14,361 bases of DNA from positions 1 through 14,361 of the forward strand of contig CAMNWW010000031.1 in the NCBI GenBank assembly GCA_946566415.1, in the 5' to 3' direction. Below the pieces are notes generated by a model, which worked only from the letters and a program-made list of their open reading frames with translations, was not told the origin of the DNA and made no database searches. Below, piece by piece: positions 1 through 6,450 of the stretch. The stretch is from an uncultured Lachnospiraceae bacterium. GTDB taxonomy: Bacteria > Bacillota > Clostridia > Lachnospirales > Lachnospiraceae. Position 1 is the first letter of the stretch. Each line of letters starts with the position of its first letter. The translations under genes were made by a program, and so were the position numbers.

Positions 1-1672
1 GGCTGCGGACTTCGTCTGCAACTACGGCAAAACCTTTTCCGGCGGTGCCGGCTCTCGCGGCTTCTACGGCGGCATTCAGCGCCAGGATATTTGTCTGGAA
101 AGCGATATCCTCGATTGTTTTGACAATTTTATGTATTTCAGAAGAATTCGCGCTGATCTTCTGAATGACTTCCGTCAGATTCTGCATCTTTTCGTTACTT
201 TCGAGAAGGCCTCCTTTGACTTCCTTGGAAATACGGTTGGCCTCCTGCGCGCCCTGGGCAATCTTACGAACGCTGTCGGAAACAGAGTCGATGTGTCCGG
301 CAAGCGATTCGACTGCGGAGGCTTGCTGGGTAGAACCCTGGGATAAAGTCATAGCGCCGCTGGAAACCTGTTCTGCACCGGCGGCCACATCTTTGGAAGC
401 GGACTGAAGCTGTCCCATCGTACCGTTAAGGGAGCGGGAGATTTCTTCCAGAGAGGTCTTGATCTTGCTAAATTCACCGGAATAATCCTGCGCCAGAGTG
501 AAGGTTAAGTTTCCTTCTGCGATCTCGTGCAGTGTCTGCGAAATCTCGTCAATATATGTTACATATTCTCGGAGCCGGACGGTGACCTGATTGAAATCGT
601 CCGCCAATACGCCCAGTTCATCTTTGGACCGGTAATCTATTGTCTGATTCAATTCACCTTCCGCGATCAAAGTAGCGACGCGGCTCAGCTCAGCTACCGG
701 TCGTCCAATGATACGGCGCACCTGAATGATAACCAAAAGTGTCATCAGAATTACAGCAAGAACTGCGACGGCTATCATCGCGGCCGCCAGGGAGTAGAGT
801 TCCTGAAGAACCTCTGCCCGGGATACATAAGCTACTGCGGTCCAGTCGCTGCCGGGAACATTCGCGATCTGGATGTAGGTATTGTCATGAATAGACAATC
901 CCGTTTTTCCGTTTTTGATCTGATCGGCTGCATAAGCATACATGTCAGTCCCGACTTCCTCCAGATTCTTGCCGGTGATTTCACTGTCCTTATGTCCGAT
1001 AATGGTGTCTGTCCGGGTATCAACCAAAAAGATGCCGCCGGTTTCCTCAAGACGGACTTCACTAACGATTTTGGAAATAGAATCCAGATACACATCAGCG
1101 GCCGCGACGCCCCGGACTTCTCCGTCAGAAGACTTCAAAACGCCGGAGGCGCCTACAACATAGGACTGGCTGTCTTCGTCGAAATAAACGTCTCCCAAGA
1201 TAAAATCTTCCGACTGAACCCCATCCTGATACCAGGATTTCGTAAGTGCGTTGAAGTCCGGTCCCGGTACAAATGACGCGTGATACAGCGAGCCGTCCGT
1301 CAGAGCGACATACAGCCCGGCGGGGTATGCGCTGTCCGGATTTACGGTATGCTTGATGTATTCCATCATGGTGGGGATATCCATATCTTCATACTGAATA
1401 GTATCCCGTTCCATTTCCAGCATGGTCAAGGTTTTGTTCATCCAGACGCTGGTCTCCTGGATTGTCTGACCGGTGGTGGCTTGGATCAAATTCTCGCTTT
1501 TTTCCAACAGCGCACGGGACATTTGAACGTATACTACAGCCAGTAGGATCGCTACTGCAATGATAACGCTTCCTATAATTGCAGCCACCAGCTTTCCGGT
1601 AATACCTGAGGCTTTCCGGACTCTTCTGCGAGATTTATTTTTTGTGTCGGTTTTTATTTTGCCTGATTTCAT
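1..1672 (-). CDS. Methyl-accepting chemotaxis protein (dCache-HAMP-MCP signal domain), 3' end outside window
   Basis: A transmembrane chemoreceptor that senses an extracellular ligand and controls the CheA/CheW kinase complex. The reading frame is open from ATG at 1672 to the left edge, giving 557 residues without a stop. I see a basic N-terminus, a membrane segment at about 26-50, a dCache-like extracellular domain at about 54-290 (WY at 147-148, GGIFLVD near 212-218, AADV at 191-194), a second membrane segment at about 292-317, a HAMP domain at 318-370, a second HAMP-like stretch at about 372-424 (IAEGNLT), and the start of the signalling domain. The conserved hairpin tip is intact (IAFQTNILALNAAVEAARAG at 523-542, then GFAVVADEVR). 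The start follows AAGGGAG at 1680-1686, spacing 7. The usual Arg of the amino-acid-type dCache motif seems to be Lys145, so the ligand cannot be named. The remaining C-terminal helix lies beyond the window. Confidence 0.95.
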   Translation of the reverse strand, partial: MKSGKIKTDTKNKSRRRVRKASGITGKLVAAIIGSVIIAVAILLAVVYVQMSRALLEKSENLIQATTGQTIQETSVWMNKTLTMLEMERDTIQYEDMDIPTMMEYIKHTVNPDSAYPAGLYVALTDGSLYHASFVPGPDFNALTKSWYQDGVQSEDFILGDVYFDEDSQSYVVGASGVLKSSDGEVRGVAAADVYLDSISKIVSEVRLEETGGIFLVDTRTDTIIGHKDSEITGKNLEEVGTDMYAYAADQIKNGKTGLSIHDNTYIQIANVPGSDWTAVAYVSRAEVLQELYSLAAAMIAVAVLAVILMTLLVIIQVRRIIGRPVAELSRVATLIAEGELNQTIDYRSKDELGVLADDFNQVTVRLREYVTYIDEISQTLHEIAEGNLTFTLAQDYSGEFSKIKTSLEEISRSLNGTMGQLQSASKDVAAGAEQVSSGAMTLSQGSTQQASAVESLAGHIDSVSDSVRKIAQGAQEANRISKEVKGGLLESNEKMQNLTEVIQKISANSSEIHKIVKTIEDIAFQTNILALNAAVEAARAGTAGKGFAVVADEVRS

Positions 1673-1727
1673 GTCTGTTCTCCCTTGTAAATATTAGTTT
1701 GTAATTATCCGAGAAAAGAATGCCGGA

Positions 1728-2993
1728 CTAGCTGTCATCCCCTGATATTTTCGGTAAATAAACATGAACTCGTTCTACACGGTTCTTGTCCAGCTTATCC
1801 ACCACCATGCGGATGCCTTCCTCGGTAGTGATCTCGTCGCCCTCCTCGGGCAGACGGTCGAGCGCCTCGATGATAAAGCCGCCTACGGAATCATAATCTT
1901 CTGATTTCAACTGAAGTTTCAGGCTGTCATTTAAGTCGTCTAGGTTCGTGGAACCTTCAACAATATATTCCCGTTCATTAACAGAGACGATACTTTCTTC
2001 ATTTTCGTCATATTCGTCATGAATTTCACCGACAATTTCTTCCAGAATATCTTCCAAAGTGATAAGACCGGAAGCGTCGCCGTATTCATCCAGCACGATC
2101 GCAATATTGAAAGAAGCCTGGCGCATTTCTACCAGAAGCTCGGAAATATTTTTAAATTCATATGTGAAGTAGGCTTCACTCATGATATCGCGTACTTTGT
2201 ATTACTTCTTATTATCAAACAGCATAAGATCCTTCATGTTGATCGTACCGATCACATTATCCTTAGAATCTTCGTAAATCGGGAGACGGGTGAATTTGTC
2301 TTCACGGAATAAAGCGATGAGTTCTTCATAAGAACTATCGACATCAGCGAACGTAACATTCACGCGGGGAACCATGATATCTTTCGCTTTAGCGTCGCCA
2401 AGATCAAACACGTTATAAATCATTTCCTTTTCTTCTGATTCGATGACTCCGTCCTCGTGGCTTACGTCTACAATTGTACGCAGCTCATTCTCGGTCATCA
2501 TATCAGTCCGTGCGTTCGGATCGACCCGCAGTAAGAAAAGAACTCCCATCGACAGGCTGTTAATAATAAAAATCAATGGCGTCATCAGCTTCATAAAAAG
2601 AAGGATCACAGGGGCGTACAATAACGACATCCTCTCCGCGTGCAGAGTCGCAAGCGTCTTCGGGGTGATCTCCCCGAACAAAAGGATCAGTACGGTTAAA
2701 ATTCCGCTGGCAAGCGCAACTGCCGAACCGCCAAGGCTGTAAGCAAGAGATGTAGTAAGGGAAGCGGCAGAAAGATTCACGATGTTGTTGCCGATCAGGA
2801 TTGCGCTGAGCATTTTCCCTGAGTCTTCTGTAACCTTTAAAACTGTCAAGGCACGGCGGTTTCCCTCTTCTGCAAGAGTACGGAGCCGAATTTTGTTGAC
2901 AGTAGTAAGAGATGTCTCGGCAGATGAAAAAAAGCCGGACAGCAAAAGTAAGATTAATAAAATGATAAGTTGTGCGACGTCACTCGAGTCCAC
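1728..2993 (-). pseudogene. CNNM/DUF21-CBS-CorC_HlyC membrane protein interrupted by an in-frame stop codon
   Basis: A hemolysin-C/CorC-type protein, a family linked to divalent-cation (Mg/Co) efflux. The frame starts with GTG at 2993 (AAAGGAG at 3006-3012, a rather long 12-nt spacing). It encodes the DUF21 membrane domain (residues about 1-155; SGFFSSAETSL, GEITPKTLA) and CBS1 (MVPR, TRLPIYED, NVIGTINMKDL). At codon 264 (2202-2204) it meets TAA. The same frame continues with YKVRDIM, CBS2 (NIAIVLDEYGDASGLITLED) and a full CorC_HlyC transporter-associated domain, ending at TAG 1728-1730. With the stop ignored it is 421 codons, normal for the family. No good ribosome-binding site precedes ATG 2183, so restart of the second half looks weak. 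Relatives usually have Glu near this point (family knowledge from memory), so a single GAA-to-TAA change fits. It could be a genuine nonsense mutation or a sequencing error. Confidence 0.85.
2202..2204 (-). other. In-frame TAA inside the CBS-domain gene
   Basis: On the minus strand the codons read AAG AAG TAA TAC AAA GTA CGC GAT ATC ATG. Both flanks are in the same frame and both align with the expected family pattern, so this is a substitution and not a frameshift. The stop falls in the linker between the two CBS motifs. A chain ending here would keep the membrane domain and CBS1 but lose CBS2 and the C-terminal domain. Confidence 0.9.
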
Positions 2994-3032
2994 AGTAAAA
3001 GTTCACTCCTTTATGAATAGTATTTTTTTACT

Positions 3033-3061
3033 AATATAACGCATTTGCGGGAATTTTGCAA
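3033..3061 (-). promoter_or_regulatory. Sigma-A-like promoter for the CBS-domain gene
   Basis: Read on the minus strand: -35 TTGCAA (3056-3061), a 17-bp spacer and -10 TATATT (3033-3038, 5 of 6 to consensus). Transcription would start near 3026, about 33 nt before the GTG start. The MCP gene lies 55 nt beyond the CBS gene with no terminator visible, so it may share this promoter. Confidence 0.6.
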
Positions 3062-3071
3062 CAGTTTTGCA
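3043..3071. repeat. Three 7-mers at exact 11-bp spacing between divergent promoters
   Basis: ATTTGCG (3043-3049), TTTTGCA (3054-3060) and TTTTGCA (3065-3071) start exactly 11 bp apart, about one helical turn. They cover the spacer and -35 box of the minus promoter and end 2 bp before the plus -35 box. This is what an array of same-face regulator sites would look like, but no regulator is identified and chance in AT-rich DNA is possible. Confidence 0.5.
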
Positions 3072-3073
3072 GG

Positions 3074-3102
3074 TTGAACTCGCACCCTTTTTGGTGTATG
3101 AT
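3074..3102 (+). promoter_or_regulatory. Sigma-A-like promoter for the murB-rapZ-whiA-crh cluster
   Basis: -35 TTGAAC (3074-3079, 4 of 6), 17-bp spacer and -10 TATGAT (3097-3102, 5 of 6). The predicted start near 3109 coincides with the base of the long hairpin that follows, leaving a leader of about 234 nt before murB. No other convincing promoter is seen before murB. Confidence 0.65.
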
Positions 3103-3109
3103 AATAACA

Positions 3110-3192
3110 GTTCCGCCAGAGCGGCAGAGAACCGGCAAATCGTGCTCGCACGAATTTGCCGGTCGTCTGCCACTCTGAGGGAGCGCCCGAAC
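3110..3192 (+). ncRNA. Long hairpin at the 5' end of the murB leader
   Basis: Predicted by eye. ACCGGCAAAT (3131-3140) pairs with ATTTGCCGGT (3154-3163). Inside it CGTG (3141-3144) pairs with CACG (3149-3152) around a CTCG loop, with A3153 bulged. Outside it GGCAGA (3123-3128) pairs with TCTGCC (3166-3171) and CAGAG (3117-3121) with CTCTG (3173-3177). GTTC (3110-3113) can close with GAAC (3189-3192). About 25 bp of stem are interrupted only by small mismatches. No U-tract follows, so it is not an intrinsic terminator. It matches no riboswitch class that I recognise. Confidence 0.55.
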
Positions 3193-3343
3193 ATGAGCCT
3201 AGGGAGCAGCGCGAGCAGCGGGGAAGCGCCGAAGGCGCGCTAGGCGAATGGCGCGAGCGGAACGGAAGGGCGGGGAGCAGCGCAGCAGCGGCGCCGGAGC
3301 TTTTGCCTTAGCGAGGGATATAGGGAAAGGGATATGAGGATAT
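3193..3343 (+). repeat. GC-rich, purine-biased repetitive leader segment
   Basis: This stretch differs from all surrounding DNA: G-rich, dominated by AGCAGCG/GCGAGC words, and without a supported gene. A near-duplicate occurs at 3202-3231 and 3272-3296, both beginning GGGAGCAGCGC followed by AGCAGCGG. It also holds a hairpin GCGCC-GAA-GGCGC (3226-3238), enclosed by GCCTAG (3197-3202) with CTAGGC (3240-3245). The end (3301-3340) turns into a G/A-rich stretch with AAGGG and GAGGA just before the murB start. Together with the upstream hairpin it fills the long gap between the two divergent genes. It could be a structured regulatory leader or a dispersed extragenic repeat. Confidence 0.5.
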
Positions 3344-4264
3344 ATGAAGCAGAACTTAACGAACTTTGAAAAACAGTTATTTCTACTGATCGATAAGGAT
3401 AAAATAAAGAAAAATGAGCCGATGGAAAAACACACCACATTCCGGGTAGGAGGTCCCGCAGACTACTTTCTGGTTCCGGAGAATGGAACGGAAATTGCGG
3501 ATATTATCAGGCTGTGCCGCAAAGAGGGAGTGCCTTATTATGTGATCGGAAATGGGAGCAACCTTCTGGTCGGCGATAAAGGATACCGAGGGGCGGTGAT
3601 TCAGATATTTAAGTCGATGAGCCGCATTTTAATAGAAGATGATGTTATAACAGCCCAGGCCGGCGCATCTCTTGCACAGATTGCCGGAGCGGCTATGGAA
3701 GCCTCGCTTGCCGGTTTTGAATTTGCATCCGGCATACCTGGGACGCTGGGCGGCGCGGTAGTAATGAATGCAGGCGCCTACGGCGGGGAGATGAAGGATG
3801 TCCTTATCTCGGCGGAGGTACTTGGGCGGGACGGCAGTATAAAGAATGTGACGGCCGGGGAGCTGGAACTGGGATACCGGCGGAGCATCATCCCTGAAGA
3901 AGGTTATATTGTTCTGGGAGCACAGATGAAGCTGAGAAGAGGAAAACAAGAAGAAATAAGGGGACGGATGGAGGAACTGCGCGGGAAGCGTCTGGAGAAA
4001 CAGCCCCTCGAATACCCAAGCGCCGGAAGTACCTTTAAACGTCCGGAAGGATATTTCGCAGGGAAACTGATTCAGGATGCAGGACTTAAAGGATTTCGTG
4101 TCGGTGGGGCGCAGGTGTCTGAGAAACACAGCGGGTTTGTAATCAACACCGGGGACGCCTGTGCGGCGGAGATTCAGGAGCTGATACGTCAGGTGACAGC
4201 GGCGGTGAAGGAGAAGACAGGAGTTACGCTGGAACCGGAGGTCAGGAGAATAGGAGAATTTTAG
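3344..4264 (+). CDS. murB: UDP-N-acetylenolpyruvoylglucosamine reductase MurB
   Basis: A cytoplasmic FAD enzyme that uses NADPH to reduce UDP-GlcNAc-enolpyruvate to UDP-MurNAc, the second committed step of peptidoglycan precursor synthesis. The 306-residue product has the FAD-binding signatures HTTFRVGG (30-37), GNGSNLLVGDKGYRG (69-83) and GIPGTLGGAVVMNAGAYGGE (130-149). YRRS is at 178-181, the catalytic serine in YPSAGST is Ser229, and the C-terminal LEPEVR (296-301) carries the acidic active-site residue. Length and the compact C-terminal domain fit the type II MurB of Firmicutes. The start at 3344 has GAGGA only 3 nt upstream and AAAGGG further up. Starting at Met27 would remove an N-terminal segment normally present before HTTFRVGG. 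rapZ starts one base after the stop, so the two are co-transcribed. Confidence 0.97.
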   Translation: MKQNLTNFEKQLFLLIDKDKIKKNEPMEKHTTFRVGGPADYFLVPENGTEIADIIRLCRKEGVPYYVIGNGSNLLVGDKGYRGAVIQIFKSMSRILIEDDVITAQAGASLAQIAGAAMEASLAGFEFASGIPGTLGGAVVMNAGAYGGEMKDVLISAEVLGRDGSIKNVTAGELELGYRRSIIPEEGYIVLGAQMKLRRGKQEEIRGRMEELRGKRLEKQPLEYPSAGSTFKRPEGYFAGKLIQDAGLKGFRVGGAQVSEKHSGFVINTGDACAAEIQELIRQVTAAVKEKTGVTLEPEVRRIGEF

Positions 4265-4265
4265 G

Positions 4266-5147
4266 ATGAGATTTGTGATCGTAACCGGAATGTCCGGGGC
4301 GGGAAAAAGTACGACGTTGAAGATGATGGAAGATATGGGATATTTCTGTGTGGATAATATGCCGATCCCATTAATGACAAAGCTGACGGAGCTTTTGCTG
4401 ATACCGAACGGGGAAATCAATAAGATTGCGCTCGGTCTGGATATCCGGAGCGGTCAGAATTTAGAAGAGCTGGAAGGTGTCCTGAACAGTATGGATGCGG
4501 CCAGAATGGACTATGAGATTTTGTTTTTGGAGGCTGCGGACTCAGTGCTTATTAAGCGGTACAAGGAAACAAGGCGGAAACATCCGCTTTCCGGCGGCGG
4601 AAGGGTAGAACAGGGTATCGCCTTGGAGCGGGAGAAGATCGGGTTTCTGAAAAAGAGGGCGGATTATATCCTGGATACCAGCAGACTTCTTGTAAGAGAA
4701 TTGAAGGCGAAACTGGACGAGATATTTGTGGAAGATAAGGAGTACAGAAATCTTTACATAACAGTACTCTCCTTTGGATTCAAATATGGGATTCCCAGCG
4801 ACGCGGATCTGGTGTTCGACGTCCGGTTCCTGCCGAATCCTTACTATATTGATGAACTGCGTTCCCAAAGCGGCAATGACAAAGCTGTTCGTGACTATGT
4901 TATGGATAATGCTGTCGCAAAAGATTTTTTAGATAAATTATCGGACATGATTGGGTTTTTGATTCCATATTATGTAAAGGAAGGCAAACATCAGCTTGTC
5001 GTTGCCATCGGCTGTACAGGCGGAAAGCACCGCTCCGTGACGCTTACGAACGAGCTGTTTGAAAGAATGAGCGCAGGGGATGGTGCATACGGTCTTAAAA
5101 AGGAACACCGGGATATTGAAAAGGACGCGATCACAAAGGCGAAATAG
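4266..5147 (+). CDS. rapZ: RapZ/YvcJ-family nucleotide-binding protein
   Basis: A cytoplasmic P-loop protein. In enterobacteria RapZ guides RNase E to the small RNA GlmZ and so tunes glucosamine-6-phosphate synthesis. In Firmicutes the orthologue YvcJ binds and hydrolyses GTP/ATP and its molecular role is less clear. The 293-residue product has Walker A GMSGAGKS (8-15), DNMP (30-33), a Walker-B-like DIRS (59-62), ETRRKHPL (101-108), and the conserved C-terminal domain FGFKYGIP (170-177), DVRFLPNPYY (185-194) and GCTGGKHRSV (249-258). All expected signatures are intact and length is normal. It follows murB by one base and precedes whiA by 12 nt, so translation is probably coupled. Linkage to murB fits a role near amino-sugar or wall metabolism, but that is inference. 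In Bacillus yvcK follows; here it does not. Confidence 0.96.
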   Translation: MRFVIVTGMSGAGKSTTLKMMEDMGYFCVDNMPIPLMTKLTELLLIPNGEINKIALGLDIRSGQNLEELEGVLNSMDAARMDYEILFLEAADSVLIKRYKETRRKHPLSGGGRVEQGIALEREKIGFLKKRADYILDTSRLLVRELKAKLDEIFVEDKEYRNLYITVLSFGFKYGIPSDADLVFDVRFLPNPYYIDELRSQSGNDKAVRDYVMDNAVAKDFLDKLSDMIGFLIPYYVKEGKHQLVVAIGCTGGKHRSVTLTNELFERMSAGDGAYGLKKEHRDIEKDAITKAK

Positions 5148-5159
5148 TAGGAGGGGACC

Positions 5160-6113
5160 ATGTCGTTTTCAGGGCAGGTGAAAGAAGAATTATACAGACA
5201 CCTGGATAGCGCCAGGCACTGCAGAATCGCTGAAACAGCCGCGATTATCAGCTCTTGCGGAAGTATGGTACTGGAAGAAGAGGGCAGATATTCCTTGAAA
5301 ATCCATACAGAAAATCCGGCAGTTGCAAGAAAATGCTTTACTTTATTGGAAAAAACCTTTAATATAAGAGCTGATATCGCAATTCGCACGAACCAAATGA
5401 AGGGAAGTGCGGCATACTTTCTGACGGTGATGAATCAGGAAGGAGCAGCACGCATACTTCAGGCTGTGAAGCTTTCGGGCATGGGAACAACGGATGAGCC
5501 GTATCTTGTCAGCAGTCTTGTAATTCGGGAGATGTGCTGTAAGAGAGCATTTTTAAGAGGAGCGTTCCTCTCGTCTGGTTCTGTAAGCGACCCGGAGAAG
5601 TCTTATCATTTTGAAATCGTGTGTACTTCAAAGGAGAAGGCGGAGCAGCTTCAGAAGGTTATGAAGTGTTTTGGGCTTGACGCAAAGATTGTACTTAGGA
5701 AAAAATCTTACGTAGTCTACTTAAAAGAGGGCAATCAGATTGCAGATATGCTGAATGTAATGGAAGCACATGTCGCGCTTATGGAATTTGAAAATGTGCG
5801 GATCGTCAAGGATATGCGCAACAGCGTGAACCGCAAGGTGAATTGTGAAACTGCGAATATCGGGAAAACGGTTTCCGCTGCCGTAAGGCAGATCGACGAT
5901 ATAAGATATATCCGGGAAACAAAAGGCCTTAACGAACTGCCGGAAGGATTGAAAGACATGGCCCTTACTCGTCTTGCATATCCGGAGGCATCTTTGAAAG
6001 AATTAGGCAGTCTGCTTACGCCGCCTGTCGGAAAGTCGGGCGTGAACCACAGACTGCGAAAATTAAGTGAAATAGCAGAAGAGCTAAGGGCGAAACAAGG
6101 AGGAGCAATATGA
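5160..6113 (+). CDS. whiA: DNA-binding protein WhiA
   Basis: A homologue of the WhiA regulator: a degenerate LAGLIDADG homing-endonuclease fold fused to a C-terminal helix-turn-helix. In actinomycetes WhiA controls sporulation septation; in Firmicutes it is linked to cell division and chromosome segregation. The 317-residue product shows the N-terminal WhiA region (MSFSGQVKEELYRH), the LAGLIDADG-like repeat around FLRGAFLSSGSVSDP (131-145) and YHFEIV, the family signature NRKVNCETANIGKT (224-237), and an HTH around LKELGSLL with GKSGVNHRLRKL (279-302). The start is set by AGGAGG at 5149-5154 with a 5-nt spacing. Its stop overlaps the crh start by 4 nt (ATGA), so it is translationally coupled to the HPr-like gene. 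The product probably binds DNA near the nucleoid. Confidence 0.96.
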   Translation: MSFSGQVKEELYRHLDSARHCRIAETAAIISSCGSMVLEEEGRYSLKIHTENPAVARKCFTLLEKTFNIRADIAIRTNQMKGSAAYFLTVMNQEGAARILQAVKLSGMGTTDEPYLVSSLVIREMCCKRAFLRGAFLSSGSVSDPEKSYHFEIVCTSKEKAEQLQKVMKCFGLDAKIVLRKKSYVVYLKEGNQIADMLNVMEAHVALMEFENVRIVKDMRNSVNRKVNCETANIGKTVSAAVRQIDDIRYIRETKGLNELPEGLKDMALTRLAYPEASLKELGSLLTPPVGKSGVNHRLRKLSEIAEELRAKQGGAI

Positions 6114-6373
6114 TTAAGAAACCGATAACGATTCAGTTGGCAGAAGGATTAGACACCCGACCTATTGCATTGCTTGTACAGGAAGCAAGTCAGTATTCCA
6201 GCACAGTATACATAGAGGTGAAGGACAAGAAGATCAATGCCAAGAGCATTATGGGAATGATGAGTTTACGGTTGACGCCTGGCGAAGAGATAACGGTTGT
6301 AGCTAACGGTACCGACGAAGCGGAGGCTGCAGAAGGGATCGAAACATTCCTTATCAATGTGAAAAATAAATAA
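6110..6373 (+). CDS. crh: Crh-like HPr paralogue (Ser46 kept, catalytic His15 replaced by Asp)
   Basis: An 87-residue protein of the PTS HPr fold. HPr normally carries phosphate on His15 in GLHARP; here the site reads GLDTRP (13-18), so Asp stands at 15 and the protein cannot take part in histidine phosphotransfer. The regulatory site is intact: NAKSIMGMMSL (43-53) places Ser46 exactly where HPr kinase acts. This is the Crh pattern known from Bacillus, where position 15 is Gln and P-Ser46 helps CcpA in catabolite repression. The position directly after whiA matches crh in the Bacillus yvcJKL-crh operon, which supports orthology. Its ATG overlaps the whiA stop, and the ribosome-binding site AGGAGG lies inside whiA (6099-6104). 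A true HPr should be encoded elsewhere. Partnership with CcpA is inferred, not shown. Confidence 0.88.
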   Translation: MIKKPITIQLAEGLDTRPIALLVQEASQYSSTVYIEVKDKKINAKSIMGMMSLRLTPGEEITVVANGTDEAEAAEGIETFLINVKNK

Positions 6374-6387
6374 GCGCTCGAATCTTT

Positions 6388-6409
6388 ATGCGTCCACTAG
6401 TGGGCGCAT
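6388..6409 (+). terminator. Hairpin between crh and the lipid kinase gene (weak terminator or attenuator)
   Basis: ATGCGTCCA pairs with TGGGCGCAT around a CTAG loop, a 9-bp stem with one G-U pair, 15 nt after the crh stop. The tail TCAGTGTTTATA is a poor U-tract, so termination is probably partial. It may set a lower level of the downstream gene or mark an RNA processing site. Confidence 0.4.
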
Positions 6410-6450
6410 TCAGTGTTTATACCCAGACCAATTTTATAGGAGGAAGCAGA

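Noticed and set aside
1687..1740. Sigma-D (flagellar) promoter before the MCP gene
   Set aside because: CTCGGATAA on the minus strand resembles the -10, but no TAAA-like -35 is found at the right distance.
3003..3438. Minus-strand ORFs in the murB leader (Arg/Ala/Pro/Ser-rich products)
   Set aside because: They arise from GC-rich repeats, have no ribosome-binding site or family likeness, and overlap the promoters or murB.
3629..4420. 263-codon minus-strand ORF across murB and rapZ
   Set aside because: It is antisense to two clearly coding genes, and the translated product has no recognisable domain.
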